Shown here: piece by piece, positions 32,978 to 45,033 of the stretch
Numbering within the stretch: position 1 is the first letter of the stretch
How the letters are laid out: the number at the start of each line of letters is the position of its first letter
NCBI GenBank assembly: GCA_038277395.1
Contig: CM076194.1
Coordinates: forward strand, 110,561,765-110,625,764
Length of the DNA stretch: 64,000 nucleotides
Origin: Dryocosmus kuriphilus
Lineage: Eukaryota > Arthropoda > Insecta > Hymenoptera > Cynipidae
Reading direction: 5' to 3'
Translations under genes and position numbers: made by a program
Notes under the pieces: model-generated
Told to the model about the DNA's origin: nothing
Databases searched by the model: none
What the model saw: only the letters and a program-made list of their open reading frames with translations

Positions 32978-35280
32978 ATTAGACAATATTAAAATCCTGA
33001 AGGAGGAAATATATGATAGTCCATTAAATGAATTTAAATGCTGCGCTTGGATTTTTTGCAATAGATCCACAATTGCAATAAATAAGGCACTAATTTCTGC
33101 TAATATAGCGATAGATAAAGATCCAGAAGCTGCGACAGCTCATTTTCTTTTGGCTAAATATTTACGAACTGCAAGAAGGGGAGTATTGATATTCACAAAC
33201 CCTGAGGGGAAAGAAATATTTCACTTTAGAAAAGCTTACGAAATTTCCCGAAATCCTCAATTTGGATTTTCGTTGCTCAGTGTTTTCGAGAAGGTACAGA
33301 TAATATAAATTCTAAAAAAATGTATAAAGAAATAAGCGATATGAACATAGAAAACGCTTCTATCCAAATGCGTTTAGCTCTCGCTTTTATACAAATGAAG
33401 CATTTGGATGAAATTAAATAAATATGGGGTACTTATTCAGGTTATTCAGATTAGCGGGCGCTTAAATAATAATTTAAATCGAACTAAAATATTTTAAATT
33501 AAATCGATTAAAATCGAAGAGTTTTAAGTGTGAGGACGTCAAAGTGAAAGTTTGAAATTAAAACAGTTTCATTAATTAAGCATTTTTAACTGTACACTTT
33601 TTAAGTAGGAACTTTTAACAACTAAAAGACTATAAATTAATGAAGCGAATTAAAATTATTTAAATTATTACTAAATTTTTGTATCAATTTTTATGTCTTT
33701 AGGAAGCCTCCAAATGTTTAGAGCAAGCTGCTAATTGTAAGAGCTTAAATTATGCAGCAGATATTACTTATGTGAAATGCATGAGGAAATTAGGGACAAG
33801 GTTCGATTTTCCAGCTCATTTTATAAAAATGATACAAAGATATTCAGAATTCGAAAATCCAAAAAGAAAGGAAATGTTTTTAAACGTAGCCTTCAGTTAT
33901 TTTTGGATCAAGCGAAATATACGGGAAGCTGTAAAATATTTTTTGATAGCTTTTGAAATCGAAGCTGAAAGCGATATTCTCGAGGTATAATATATGTTAT
34001 TCTTCTATTTCCTATTCTACAAATTAATTTGCTTTTATATTTAAAACTAATAAGTTTATATTATGTTTTTTTTCAGAATTATCATTATCCATTTAATGAT
34101 ATCAGTGTACACGTATATCGTTTCCTCCAAGAAGATTTGTTACCGAAGGTGGAAGAGTATCGTAAAAACAAAATAATATCTTTAAGTGATGAAACCATTT
34201 CATCAAGCGAAAAGTTAAAAGAATTTTTAGAGGAATATAAGGCTCGACGTATTCACTTAAAGAATTTAGAGAAAGAAATTGATACACTGTCAATAACCTA
34301 AACTTCGTAAGTCAAAGAAGTCATAGAAGTATGTTATTTATTTATTTCATATAAACCATTTTCCATACGTTCTGTGTAATCGATATCTAAAATATACAAT
34401 GTAAACTTTTATTTGTAATTAAATTCACAGATATTTCTAACTTTTAAAATAACTTATATCTGAATGTATTTTATTTTGCTAGCTTACTTATAGTATAGTT
34501 TACTTATTGTTTAATAGCCTTTTCGAAATACGTAATAAAGAATGACGCTTATAGCATTTAGTGACAAAGAGTTATAATTTTGAAATATTTTTCTTTACTT
34601 TAAATATAAAAAAAAATTCTTTGATATCCAGTTTTTTCTGATATCTCGAAAGAAATAGGGACCGGAAATTTTAGTTAGAGTAGTATAGCAGTGTACGTTC
34701 TGGCTCACCACGACAAGCTTCGCGCTGTCGCCGACAGATGGGGCCACTACTCCCTCAGTGGTCCATGTCCTTGTTAAGTTATCGACAGTCGGTATTGCCC
34801 TCAGTTGGTAAGGTAGTGTTCTGAGTCTGGATTGGTAAATGCTGGTTATTACCAGAAGTAAACTACAACAAACCTCTTGTTATCGCCGATAGATGGCACC
34901 AATATCCGTTGCCAAAGTATGTATTAATTCACAGTCGGTGAGGTAGGGATTGAGAGAATATTCTCTCATCGTGGTAAAGTAATACTATCTTTTTAATTTA
35001 TTGATATGGTTAGTAAAACGAAACATATCAATGTGTTATTTCTTGAATATTTTCGACAGGCACGCGCTAACACACCCGATGATGTCATCATGCAGGTTTG
35101 AACGTGTCCCCCCTCCCTCTCTTTCTCTAACACTGACCTCATTATTTTGATGGTATTATGGGTCTGAGAAAGGACGGAGGGGCAAATAGGGAGTCTCAAT
35201 ATTGCACACTAAGATTAGATTACACAATAGAAGCTCGATAAGTTTCATCACGTTACGCAAGATGATGCAATAATTTAAAA

Positions 35281-36130
35281 TCTCGTAATAATCAGATATT
35301 GAAAAAGAATTTGTGCTGCTTTGTGTTCAAGAAATGCAATCACTTTTCTCTCTTTTAAAATTCCGTACGACTAATAGTTCCTGAATGAAAACTCAAAATC
35401 TAAACTCGAAAATTTCAAAATAATCAGATACTGAAAAACAAAAATTTTTCTGGATTGTGTTCAAAAAATGTAATCACTTTTCCCTCTTGTAAAATTCCGT
35501 ACCAATAACAGTTTGTGAATGAAACCTCAAAATCTAAACTCGAAAATCTCAAAATAATCAGATATTGAAAAACAAAAGTTTCCTGGGTTGTACTCAAGAA
35601 ATGTAATCACTTTTCCCTCTTGCAAAATTACGGCGGGGTGCCGAGCTACAGGCTTCATGGGCAGGGTTCTGCTTCAAGCTAAACTTTTTTAGAACCACAT
35701 TTCGGCAGAAGGATTCCGTTCTAGGCTGAATGTCTTTAAAACTAGCCAATAATCGACAGACCATGGTGGTTTGTGTCTGTGCTAAAATGAAATTCAGTCA
35801 GTAATCAATTACGGCGGGTTGCTGAGATATAGGTTTCAGGGGCAGGGTTTTGTTCCAAGATAAATGTTTGTAAAACGACATTTCGGCGGAAGGGTTCTGT
35901 TTCAAGCTCAATGTCTGCAAAATTAATCAGTAATCGAAAGTCGATGATGTTACGTGTCAGTCCTGAATGGCTGTTAGATTAATCAGTAACCGACAGGCGA
36001 TCGTGGTTTATGTTCGTGCTAAATGTCTGTAAAAACAGTCATTTGCAAACAGGCGATGATGATGGTTCGTGTCTGTGCTAAAATGTCATTCAATCAGTAA
36101 CTAAGTACGGTGGGTTGGTGACAATGGACT
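35281..36130. repeat. Two successive degenerate tandem arrays
   Basis: At 35281-35640 a unit of about 133 bp occurs about 2.7 times, marked by AATCAGATATTGAAAAA and TGTAATCACTTTTCCCTCTT. At 35625-36130 longer units follow, marked by ACGGCGGG and GGCAGGGTT (starts near 35629 and 35811, with a partial one near 36107). No ORF. The source is unknown. Confidence 0.65.
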
Positions 36131-36292
36131 TCTGTGACGACTTGGAGTATTTATGGTATACATAGGACCTTCTATAACTTTAAGATAAAAAGGAAAATAT
36201 ATTAATAAACAAAGATGGTACGTACATTAGTTGAAGATATATACAAATACATTGTTTCGACACGTTTCTAGAGAATTCTATAGGTAGCCACC

Positions 36293-36293
36293 C

Positions 36294-36334
<41 letters not shown>

Positions 36335-36335
36335 T
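36293..36335 (+). repeat. (TAA)n microsatellite, target of the Dong-like element
   Basis: About 14 TAA units on the 5' side of the non-LTR element. The array resumes at 40412-40439 on its 3' side. Confidence 0.9.
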
Positions 36336-39300
36336 TAACTCGATTATCGGTTAACTCGATATTCGTGTTATCTCGGATGGGGCCCTTGACCAGGCCACCA
36401 GGCGTGTCCTCAGGTTGCGGATAGAGGGGGCCTGTACTAAGGTTTTCTGCTGAATGTAGTTACACTACTAAATAGGCAATCGCGGCCAATGGTCCAGGGA
36501 TGTTCACGCAGGAATAACCCCCAAGTCATGGCGTGAACTACCGTGCTTAAGGCTGCGTGGCACCAGGGGCGTGGTTTCGTGTACGGTGTCTCTAGGATAC
36601 CAGGTCGCCTCCTGGAGTATATAGACCTTACCCTTGCATGCGGGGCTCTGTGAGGGTCGACTACCCTTTCCCTAGCTTTAGAAACCTTAAATGAATAATT
36701 TTCAGAAATTTTATGAAGCGGTGGTCGCTATCCGAAGATCGTCGGGTTCCCCCTGATGACATCGACGGGTGTGAAAGTACTCAGACTGACAACGGCGAGT
36801 TGCGTGATGGACAGGCAACTCGAACCATGTCACCCGAAGAAAACTCTGTCCAGCCAGAGCACCGGCAAGAGGCGGTAGGTGCCATGTCACCAGGCACAAC
36901 TGCTGATGGTGCTTCGGACGATAACGAACATCCGACCACTTCAGCAGGTATACCGCAACAACGCATCAAATTTCAACCTCAACATGATGAGTACTTGATG
37001 CGTTGCCAATTTGAGAACGAGCTAGGTGCGACCACCAATTCACAAGATGGGATGGCCTTTCGCCGAAAATTTGTGGCGAAATTCCCGGAACTACCGACAG
37101 TAACAGAAGATGACCTCAGTCGGAGAGTACAACTAATAACTCGGGAGAATCTTCTCAATAGAAGAACCATCAGCCGAATTAGATCCGAGGTTGAGACCGT
37201 TCTCCAGCAACAACAGGTGGGTACACAGATCAGAAAGCGGATATCATGGAAAACCATGAACAAGGATGTAGTCAGATGTCACTTTGAGGCTTTCTTCGGA
37301 GGGGGGTTTGTGACGAGCGAACAACATCGTCTCTTCATATGCCTTCATCCGGACTTAGCCTCGAGGGTGACTGCCCAATATCTAGCTGACCAATTTCGCT
37401 CAATTGAGCGCCGAAAGCTCCTTTCCGTAGTCAAAATTGAAAACATTAAGAGGCAATTGCAACAAGAACTAGCACTCCCCGAAATGAACCCCCTGGAAGG
37501 AGCTGCCCGAGATACGAGACGCTACAAATGTTCGGGAGCTGGACCCGGGGGATGTAGAACGAAGATTGTCACATAGTTGTCAATCATTAGGGCTTCATCC
37601 GCCAGACCAGGCCCCTGCGGACCCAACTGAAGAGCTCAATGAACAGAGCTTGCGTCTCTTAGGGTACTTCACTGATGCCATCATAGAGTTTACGGAACTG
37701 GAACCATCCCAAAGGGGTGCTCTTCCAAAATTTAGGATTAAAAACGACCTTCTCCGGTTGATTGGTAGCTTAAAGAACCACAAATTGCCTCTGTTCCTGC
37801 GTCAAGACATGAGCTTACAGCAGTTGCAGACTATTGCATATTGCGCTGCCGTCGCGTGTGCCAGGACGTTAAGCATCAAAATCAAGCCTAGGGGAAATAA
37901 CACCTACTTCCCCAGGAGTGAGTCAGATCCTCCGTGGAAGTTTAGGCTTCAAAACGAAGTCAGCAAAATAAGAGCTAAACTTGGTCGCTTGTACCAATTT
38001 CGGAAGGGCAATCGGGCACAGAAGCTGACTCGCCACGTGGAGGAACTCCTTCGTCCACTTAACATCAATCCAAGAATATCTAAGGATCTAGACGAAGTAA
38101 TTGACTACTTTAGACAAAGACTCATGGTCCTGTCAACGCGTGTGGCGCTTCAAGCGGTCTACCACGAGAGGTAATGACAACAATATGTTTTTACAAAATC
38201 AAAAAAAGTTTTACCGTAAACTTTCTGATGGAGAAATCAAGAATGCCAGTGAACCCCCGAGTGCTGAGGAAATGGCCAGATATTGGTCAGGTATCTGAGG
38301 TAATCATGTGTCAAGTGATTTGGACACGAAGTGGCTTGACCTCGAAAAAGAGAGAGTTTTAGAGCTGCCTGCGATGGATAATTTATCTATCCCAGCTGCT
38401 GAGGTAACTCACATTTCTAAAGAGGGCGAAGAATTGGAAGGCGCCTGGTCCGGATGGGGCGCACAGTTTCTGGTACAAGTATGTGGTGGCTCTGCACCCC
38501 GTCATTGCGGGCGCTCTCCAGGCCATTGTAGAGAATCCCGAACTTATGTCCTCCTTTATGACAGAGGGCGTCACGTATATGATACCTAAAAAACCAGATC
38601 CTAATAGACCTAAAGATTATCGACCAATTGCCTGCCTTTCCACGCTCTACAAGTGTCTCACGGCTATTATATCTGAAGGCATCTATAGACACTGTGAGGA
38701 GAACAACGTCCTGACAGAAGAACAAAAGGGTTGCTGTCGGGGCTCCCGTGGTTGCAAGGACTTGGTCACAATTGATACAGCGGTGGTGCTACATGCGAAG
38801 CACCACCAACGTAATTCACACATGGCTTATATTGACTATAAGCAAGCTTTTCCCTCGGTGCCTCACGACTTTCTACTTGGGTTCTTAGGATCTATAAGAT
38901 CAGTCCGTGCGTGATTCAACTTTGAGGCACGCCATGAGCACATGGTGCACGAAGATCAGGTGCTTTCGTCGTGGAGCCAGGAGGGACACTCAGTCCTTGC
39001 AAATTAAACGAGGCATTTTCGAAAGCGACTGTTTCAGTTCATTATGGTTCTGTTTCGCCCTGAACCCCTTGAGTAGGACACTTAACAACACGCCCTATGG
39101 GTTCAATATTATGGCGGGAGTGTCTGAATCTCAGCTCACTCACCTCCTTTATATGGATGATCTTAAGGTTTTTACTGGCTCAGATTCTAAACTGTAAAAC
39201 TCTCTTAACACATTAATGCAATTTTCCAATGACATCAGGATGAGCCTGGGCCTAGATAAATGTAGGAAACTTCATCTAGCTCGTGAAGAGATGATCAGTT

Positions 39301-40411
39301 CACTGGAAGCGGATGATCATGATCTAATACATACGATGATTAATGGGGAGTCGTATAAGTATCTCGGTACATTGAAGAGAAGAGGACCACTCCTATCTGT
39401 TATAAAAACACACTTGAGACTTCCTTTTCGAGACGACTGAATTCGATCATATCTACCGGTCTCAGTGCTAAGAACATCACCAAGGCAATTAACACCTTTG
39501 CAATTCCTCTCCTAACATACTCCTTTGGCTTAATATTGTGGTCCAAAACGGACCTTGAGGCTTTAAACAGAATCACCCGCGTGAAAATTCTGAACATTGG
39601 ATGCATCACAAGAGGACGGCTGTGGAGAGAATAGTCCTGCCACGCAAGCTTGGAGGTAGAGGCGGGGCTTTGGATCTTCAACGGCTTTGTGACTCACAGG
39701 TTACACAGCTGCGCGAATACTTCCTAAACAGGACGAATATCCCGCTCTACGACTGCACCTGTAGAATAGACCTGTACACTCCTCTTAAGCTTGCAGTTGC
39801 CGATTATCAAAGTATCAGACACCTAACTGTTGAACATCTTAATGCTCAGTGCGCGGCAAACAACTGCATGGAAAGTACCCTCAAACACCAGATCTTCCAT
39901 GCGTGGATACTGATGCTTCAAACCTCTGGCTGAAGCGGGGAGAACTCTTTCCGGAAACGGAGGGTTTCGTTATTGCTATCCAAGGTGGAGTAATGAATAC
40001 TTTGGGGAGTGCTTTTGCCCCCTTGGCACCTGGGATAAGCAATATCGCTTGAAATTTATAATACTAAAGAAGAATTGAGGGCAAATGTTCCTGATAATGT
40101 TGCCTGTAAGGGAGCATTGTTTGTTAAAAAAAAGCAATGGTTCTTCGGGCGTCTGTTTGAGACATTTGTGAATTTCCTTAATTCAGAAAAACACCTCATA
40201 CTTCAGGCGTCACTTTACGCCTGAGCAAAAGCTGCGATGCTTCATGGTCCAGAGCAGGATTATTTTAATTATTTCACGAATGCGGAAGCAGAATAACTTT
40301 TGAAACGGCATCTGACACCAACGAATCTACTAAGCATTTGCCGCGTTCGCGACCATGTTTAGTAGCGAAGTACCGGGTCATGAGTACCTGTGGGAGAAGG
40401 TGGGCCCAACA
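36336..40411 (+). pseudogene. Dong/R4-type non-LTR retrotransposon, decayed
   Basis: A single long protein split by frameshifts. An N-terminal region (36713-37576) continues at 37566-38174 in another frame, then comes the reverse transcriptase: KAPGPDGAHSFWYKY-like at about 38440, DYRPIACLSTLYKCLTAII, LTEEQKGCCRGSRGCKDL, MAYIDYKQAFPSVPHDFLL, and the catalytic YMDD in LTHLLYMDDLKVF (about 39150). The C-terminal thumb shows GELFPETEGFVIAIQGGV near 39950. These motifs, and the insertion in (TAA)n, are those of the R4 clade, whose member Dong is known to target TAA repeats. The expected C-terminal CCHC/restriction-like endonuclease is not readable, and at least four frame changes occur, so it is dead. 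Confidence 0.85.
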
Positions 40412-40439
40412 TAATAATAATAATAATAATAATAATAAT

Positions 40440-42223
40440 CCCAGGTCATATAACACACTGCAATATCAGAATGCATTTTATTGAAGGTTTTATTATTTGT
40501 AGCACCACTTAAAGTCAGTGCGTTTATCCCTTAATGTTAAATGCGTAATATAGTATCAGCATTCCCGAAGCTTGAGCTAAAAGGTGACATGCATTTTATT
40601 AACAGGTTTCACACTCGCTCTTCTTTAAACGCCTCTCTCCTCTCTCTCTTTTACTTTTAGACATAGTAATATATCTATTATGATTTGAAGATTTAGTATA
40701 AAATAAAATAAAGAAGTCTCTCTGTTCTTCTTAGGTTACAGTTATGTCCTCTAAAAAATATTTTACTTAATTGTTGAAAAATTGTAAGTTCAATAATCAA
40801 AGTAAGACTTACGTTTTTCCAAAGTCTTTCAAAATATTACATCATATCCCCCAAAATACTATAACGTCATTTGAGAGATCATTAATACTATACTTAAATA
40901 ACAAATTCTCAATTTGACAGAAATTTTGCAAGGTTAATAATGTGATTCTTAGGAAAAAGGTTCATGTCCATGCTAAATATAAAATAATTATAAAAGCAAT
41001 TGTACAGCTCAGAATATGAAAAAAATAATTTAAAGTCATTTCTGTGTATTTGCAAGATCTCCCACAATGTGATTTTAGACATTAAAATAAATGTATCATG
41101 TTTAACCTACTCTTTGTGTCACACAAAATATGACGTCAGCTTCCTGTCAACAAATATCAAAGAGAAATTCGCTAAGGAATTAGTTAATGAAAAAGCAAAG
41201 AGATAACTGGAGATGAGTGACGCATACTTATGGAATGTACAAACAGTAAATTTGTTGATAAAATCAAAGGCCTACGAATGTGAGTCTTACGTTTTACGAA
41301 ATTCTTCGACAAATATTACAATATATCCCTAAAATGCTATAACATAGATATACGTGTCTTAAGTAATACGTTTGTCAGCAATAATCGAAGAGTGAACCTA
41401 TTTTACAAATCTGAATTATTTATCCAACTATTATGAGCAGCATTAAATCGTAACCTATTTACAAACAGTCGGTAAAGCGGGAGAGTTTTCATACCATTTT
41501 TCCTCTTCCAACGTTCCCTGAAATTTCAAAATTACAATTTGTACAATCAGATCATATTATTCTCTCTGTTCCAACTCTAGAAATGTTCTCTAAAATTTAA
41601 AAATCACAATTTGTGCAACCGAATCACAACATTTTCCCTGTTCCAACTCTAAAAACGTTTCCTGAAATTTCAAAATTACAATTTATTCAATCAATTCATA
41701 CCATTTTCTCTTCCAACTCTAAAAACGTTCCCCAGAAATTTATTTTTTCCCCCCTTTCCAGCTAATAAAACTGAGGACAATATTTTCACCCCCTTTCCAG
41801 CTGATAAAATGACAAGGCGGGTGAGAACTGTGAGCCTGCACATGGTCCTCACCCACCTCATCTTCCTCAGTCTTATGAGCTGGAAAGGGTAAAATAAATT
41901 TCAGGGAACATTTTTAGAGCTGAAACAGGGAGAATGATGTGATTTGATTGCCTAAATTGTAATTTTGATATTTCAGGGAATATTTTAGAGGTGGAAGAGG
42001 GAAAAATGGTATGACAACTCTCTCATTTTACAGACTGAGTTACAGAACTCTTACAGCTATACTGGCACCATCTGCATAATAAGATATGATAACCTGGTCT
42101 TTTGTTTCAAGATTAGAGGTAATGTTTATATCATCCCCCCCCCCCCTCATCCTCCTCCTCCTCCTCAGGATATAAACTCAGCACTTGTGAACGAATAGTC
42201 ATTCATGTTGTGGCAGTGACAAA
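40440..42223. other. Non-coding part of the repeat shared with 1-815
   Basis: From about 40680 the sequence matches the left edge of the window in inverted pieces. A segment with TTACGTTTT, CAAATATTACA and ATATCCC words occurs twice in direct order (about 40800-40870 and 41265-41345). No ORF was recognised. Positions 42136-42146 are a C run followed by CTC repeats. Confidence 0.5.
41511..42010. repeat. 71-bp tandem array followed by its inverted copy
   Basis: Units starting near 41511, 41583, 41654 and 41724 (ACGTTCCCTGAAATTTCAAA-like) are mirrored by inverted units at about 41888-42010 (TTTCAGGGAACA). This makes an imperfect hairpin centred near 41815. Confidence 0.7.
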
Positions 42224-42916
42224 ATGACTTCCACATGTCCAAATTGCTCAAAATTTTATTCAATACTCGATAATTTAAAAAGACATGCAAAATACTCTTT
42301 CACAGCAAAGAATCATGTGTATGATGATGATGATGATGAGAGAGGCTTTCGAAAAATTTCAGAGGTGTCTGAAGCTATAAGAACAATTCAAAATAGCAAA
42401 AAACAAAATAGAAAGACTAATGACGCAATTCATCGAAATCAGAAAAACTTGAAACCTAATGAGGATCGAGATATTCAGGAAGAAATCGAACTACTTTCTT
42501 CTCCGTTAGAGAAACTTGTGGGCATTACTCATAAGGTTAAACGTGAATTGAAGTCACAAGTGAAGAAGCGAAAATTAGAATCAGAACATGAAGATGAAAA
42601 AGAAGAATTTGATCAACATGATAATTCAACATTCGTGACAATCAATAATGATGCTGATGATGATGGTAATAACAAAAATAAGGATGAAGATGATAATGAT
42701 GAAGATGAGGATGATGGTGATGAAGATGACGCTGAAAGTGACTTTTCCTCTGAATATGAAATAGAGAAAAAAATTTAAGATTACTGGGAAGATCCGAATG
42801 AATTGGTAGATCGAATGCGCTCACTTTCACAATCCCAATCAACTGGAAGCAGAAATAAGTCGCTTGAAATACTTGCAATCATTAATGTGTTAAGAGAGGC
42901 TGGTATTATTGAATAA
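42224..42916 (+). pseudogene. Zinc-finger plus acidic-domain ORF with premature stop
   Basis: The start ATG opens a 184-residue frame: an N-terminal C2H2-like finger CPNCSKFYSILDNLKRH (about 5-21), a basic KKRKLES stretch near 117, then a long D/E-rich tract from about residue 120 to 178. The frame stops at 42776-42778 (TAA). It continues in the same frame for 45 more sensible codons (YWEDPNELVDRMRSL ... NVLREAGIIE) to a second TAA at 42914-42916. The copy at 1-815 reads through the first stop but has a TGA two codons later, so the ancestral protein probably had about 230 residues. The C2H2 start and LREAGIIE-type tail recall a multicopy arthropod family linked to mobile DNA. The function is unknown. 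Confidence 0.55.
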
Positions 42917-44180
42917 TAATATTTTTATTAATTGATGTAAAAACTTTAGCAACTGCTGGTTCAATATTTCTAATAGTTGAATTAACATTTGAATTAGTGG
43001 ATTCAACATTTCCTGTAGTTATAGCTTAAGAATTTACTGTAATGCAATAAGTTAGATAAATCTAATTTTCAAATATGCGTGTATTTATTCTTCACACCGC
43101 TCACCTGAATTAATATTAGTTTTTAAATGCAGGAGAGGCTCATCACATCTTTTGATGTTTCTAACATATGATTTATAGTGTGTAATAATTGAATTCAACA
43201 TTTCTCAGTAACTACTTGTTTCAACTACATAATAATCCTCCTCAACCCTCTCCGAAATCACCTCCTCCTCCTCCTCCTCCTCCTCTTCCTCATATATTTT
43301 AATAGTTAACTGAGGTTCAATTCAGTTTTAATATCACTGAAAAAAAATCTTTGTACTTGTATGCAAGAAATGAATAACTTTGTCTAATTAGTATATTAAT
43401 CAATAGTACAAATCTATTCATTATTCGTCTAGTTTGCCTTTTTATCTTTTGAACTAGATTTATTTTAACCAGAGTTCAATGTTGACCTAAGAAAAATACT
43501 TTTTGATTATCTATGATTCATTTTAATATCTTCAATACTTCACTAATCACGTTATTATTGCAAGGTTTCAGTTAAATGAATTGGATTTTCAACATATTAC
43601 TCTGTTGTGTTGAAGATTGTTTCAAAGTTGCTTACAACTGTGGATTATAAAATTTATGTAGCTGATTTATTTGGTAGATTGATTGCGGTTACCTGAAACA
43701 GAAATAATTCATTGAAATATTTTCAATCTTAATGAAATAAGAGAGGTTAGCTTTATTAAATAAGATTTTTATTAGATGATTCTTTAACAGCTTAAAAGCT
43801 AATTTATTATTTCCAATGGTAGAATTAACACATGTAATTTATGTGATTGTAAATTTGGATAAAGTCCCGAATATTGGTTACCTCTGATTCATTTGGCACT
43901 ACGTATACTTACGTATTTTGATGCGCTGATTACGAATATCATAATGAAAATTGGCGCAAATTTGAATTTAATGACGAAAACCATGAAAAACCCATAAAGT
44001 CATGGTTTTTTTCCATTTATTTTCGTAAATAATGGAAATTTGAAAAATCTTTCAAACAAAAGTTGTAGAACTTAAAAAAATACATTTTTTTTGTTCAGTA
44101 CATTTTTTCCCTAAAACCATTTTTTACCTAGGAAAAAATAAGATTTTCCAAGAAAGAGGTATTGGAACACGTAAGAAAAC
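42917..44180. other. No recognisable gene
   Basis: A+T-rich sequence with a (CTC)n microsatellite at about 43258-43291. The first 160 bp still match the repeat copy at 1-170. Nothing else can be supported. Confidence 0.5.
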
Positions 44181-44830
44181 TTCTTTCATTGGGGTGTGTT
44201 AGAGTTTGGAAGGCGTGAAAAAAAGGGGTTTCGGTAAAGAGTGGAAGATCAGACTGTCCCATAATATCGCAAAAATAACAAAGAAGCCAAACTGCCCCAC
44301 AAAAATTAAGAAAATAAAGGGGGGAAAAGGGGGAGGGGTGCCTTCTTTCATTGGGGTGTGTTCGAGTTTGATAGGCGTGAAAAAACTGGGGTTTCGGTAG
44401 AGTGGGGAGGATTAGACAGACACATAATATTGCAAAAAAAAAACAAAGAAGCCAAACTGCCCCACAAAAATTAAGAAAATAAAGGGGGAAAAAGGGGGAG
44501 GTGTGCATTTTCTTTCATTGGGATGTGTTCGAGTTTGGAAGGCGTGAAAAACGGGGGTTTCGGTAGAGGGGGGAAGATCATAATGACTCATAATATTGCA
44601 AAAAAACAAAGAAGCCAAACTGCCCCACAAAAATTAAGAAAATAAAAGGAGAAAAGGGGGAGGGGTGCTTTCTTTCATTGGCGTGTGTTCGAGTTTGATA
44701 GGCGTGAAAAAACTGGAGTTTCGGTAGAGTGGGGAGGGTTAGGCAGACCCATAATATTGCAAAAAAAAACAAAGATGCCAAACTGTCCCACAAAAATTAA
44801 GAAAATAAAGGGGTCAAACTGCCCCATACA
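44181..44830. repeat. Tandem array of about 160-bp units, four copies
   Basis: Units begin TTCTTTCATTGGGGTGTGTT at 44181, 44343, 44510 and 44670 (spacing 162, 167 and 160). Each contains GGGGTTTCGGTAGAG, CATAATATTGCAAAAA and CAAACTGCCCCACAAAAATT. Open frames across it are by-products of the period. Confidence 0.85.
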
Positions 44831-44894
44831 TTTCGAGATAAAACAAAGAAGCCAAACTACCAGAAAATAAACTAAAAAAATGAATGGTTCATAT

Positions 44895-45033
44895 TTTATT
44901 ACATATATATTTTATATATATATATATATTTTTTTTATTATATACATTATATTTATACATTATATATTTTATATATATTTTATTTTATATTTTTACATAT
45001 TTTTTTCATGCGAGAGAAGGGGGGGGGGGGGGC
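44895..45033. repeat. AT-rich tract and G run
   Basis: TA/TTA-rich low-complexity sequence (44895-45005) followed by a G run at 45019-45031. It marks the inner edge of the right arm of the IFIT-like duplication. Confidence 0.7.

Larger units (their letters stand above)
28454..34301 (+). pseudogene. IFIT-like TPR gene, dead copy
   Basis: Counterpart of the gene at 47617-45982. The exon 28454-28566 keeps EDITHQKVLELECPFTWEV but lacks about 119 bp, which shifts the frame. The next exon starts at 30509, is cut at 30592 by foldback element A, resumes at 32978 and has a one-base deletion near 33269. It also loses about 93 bp near 33407 between short direct repeats, and its donor has changed from GAG|GTAATT to GGGGTACTT. 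The last two exons (33703-33984, 34077-34301) are intact and end in the same stop. Two transposon insertions and several frame breaks make this a pseudogene. Confidence 0.82.
27869..35190 (+). repeat. Left arm of the IFIT-like inverted duplication
   Basis: Pairs inverted with 48130-45020. It is enlarged by hairpin element B (28651-30485) and foldback element A (30593-32977), both absent from the other arm. A homopolymer of C (28049-28066) corresponds to a longer G run in the other arm (47924-47947). Positions 34302-35190 are non-coding flank and contain two CGCCGACAGATGG-like motifs about 150 bp apart, also found in the other arm. Confidence 0.8.

Noticed and set aside
35281..36130. CRISPR-like array
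   Set aside because: Units are long, degenerate and contiguous without unique spacers, and the DNA is eukaryotic.
44128..44793. Long phenylalanine-rich open frames
   Set aside because: They are produced by the 160-bp tandem repeat and repeat the same phrase in each unit. There is no coding evidence.
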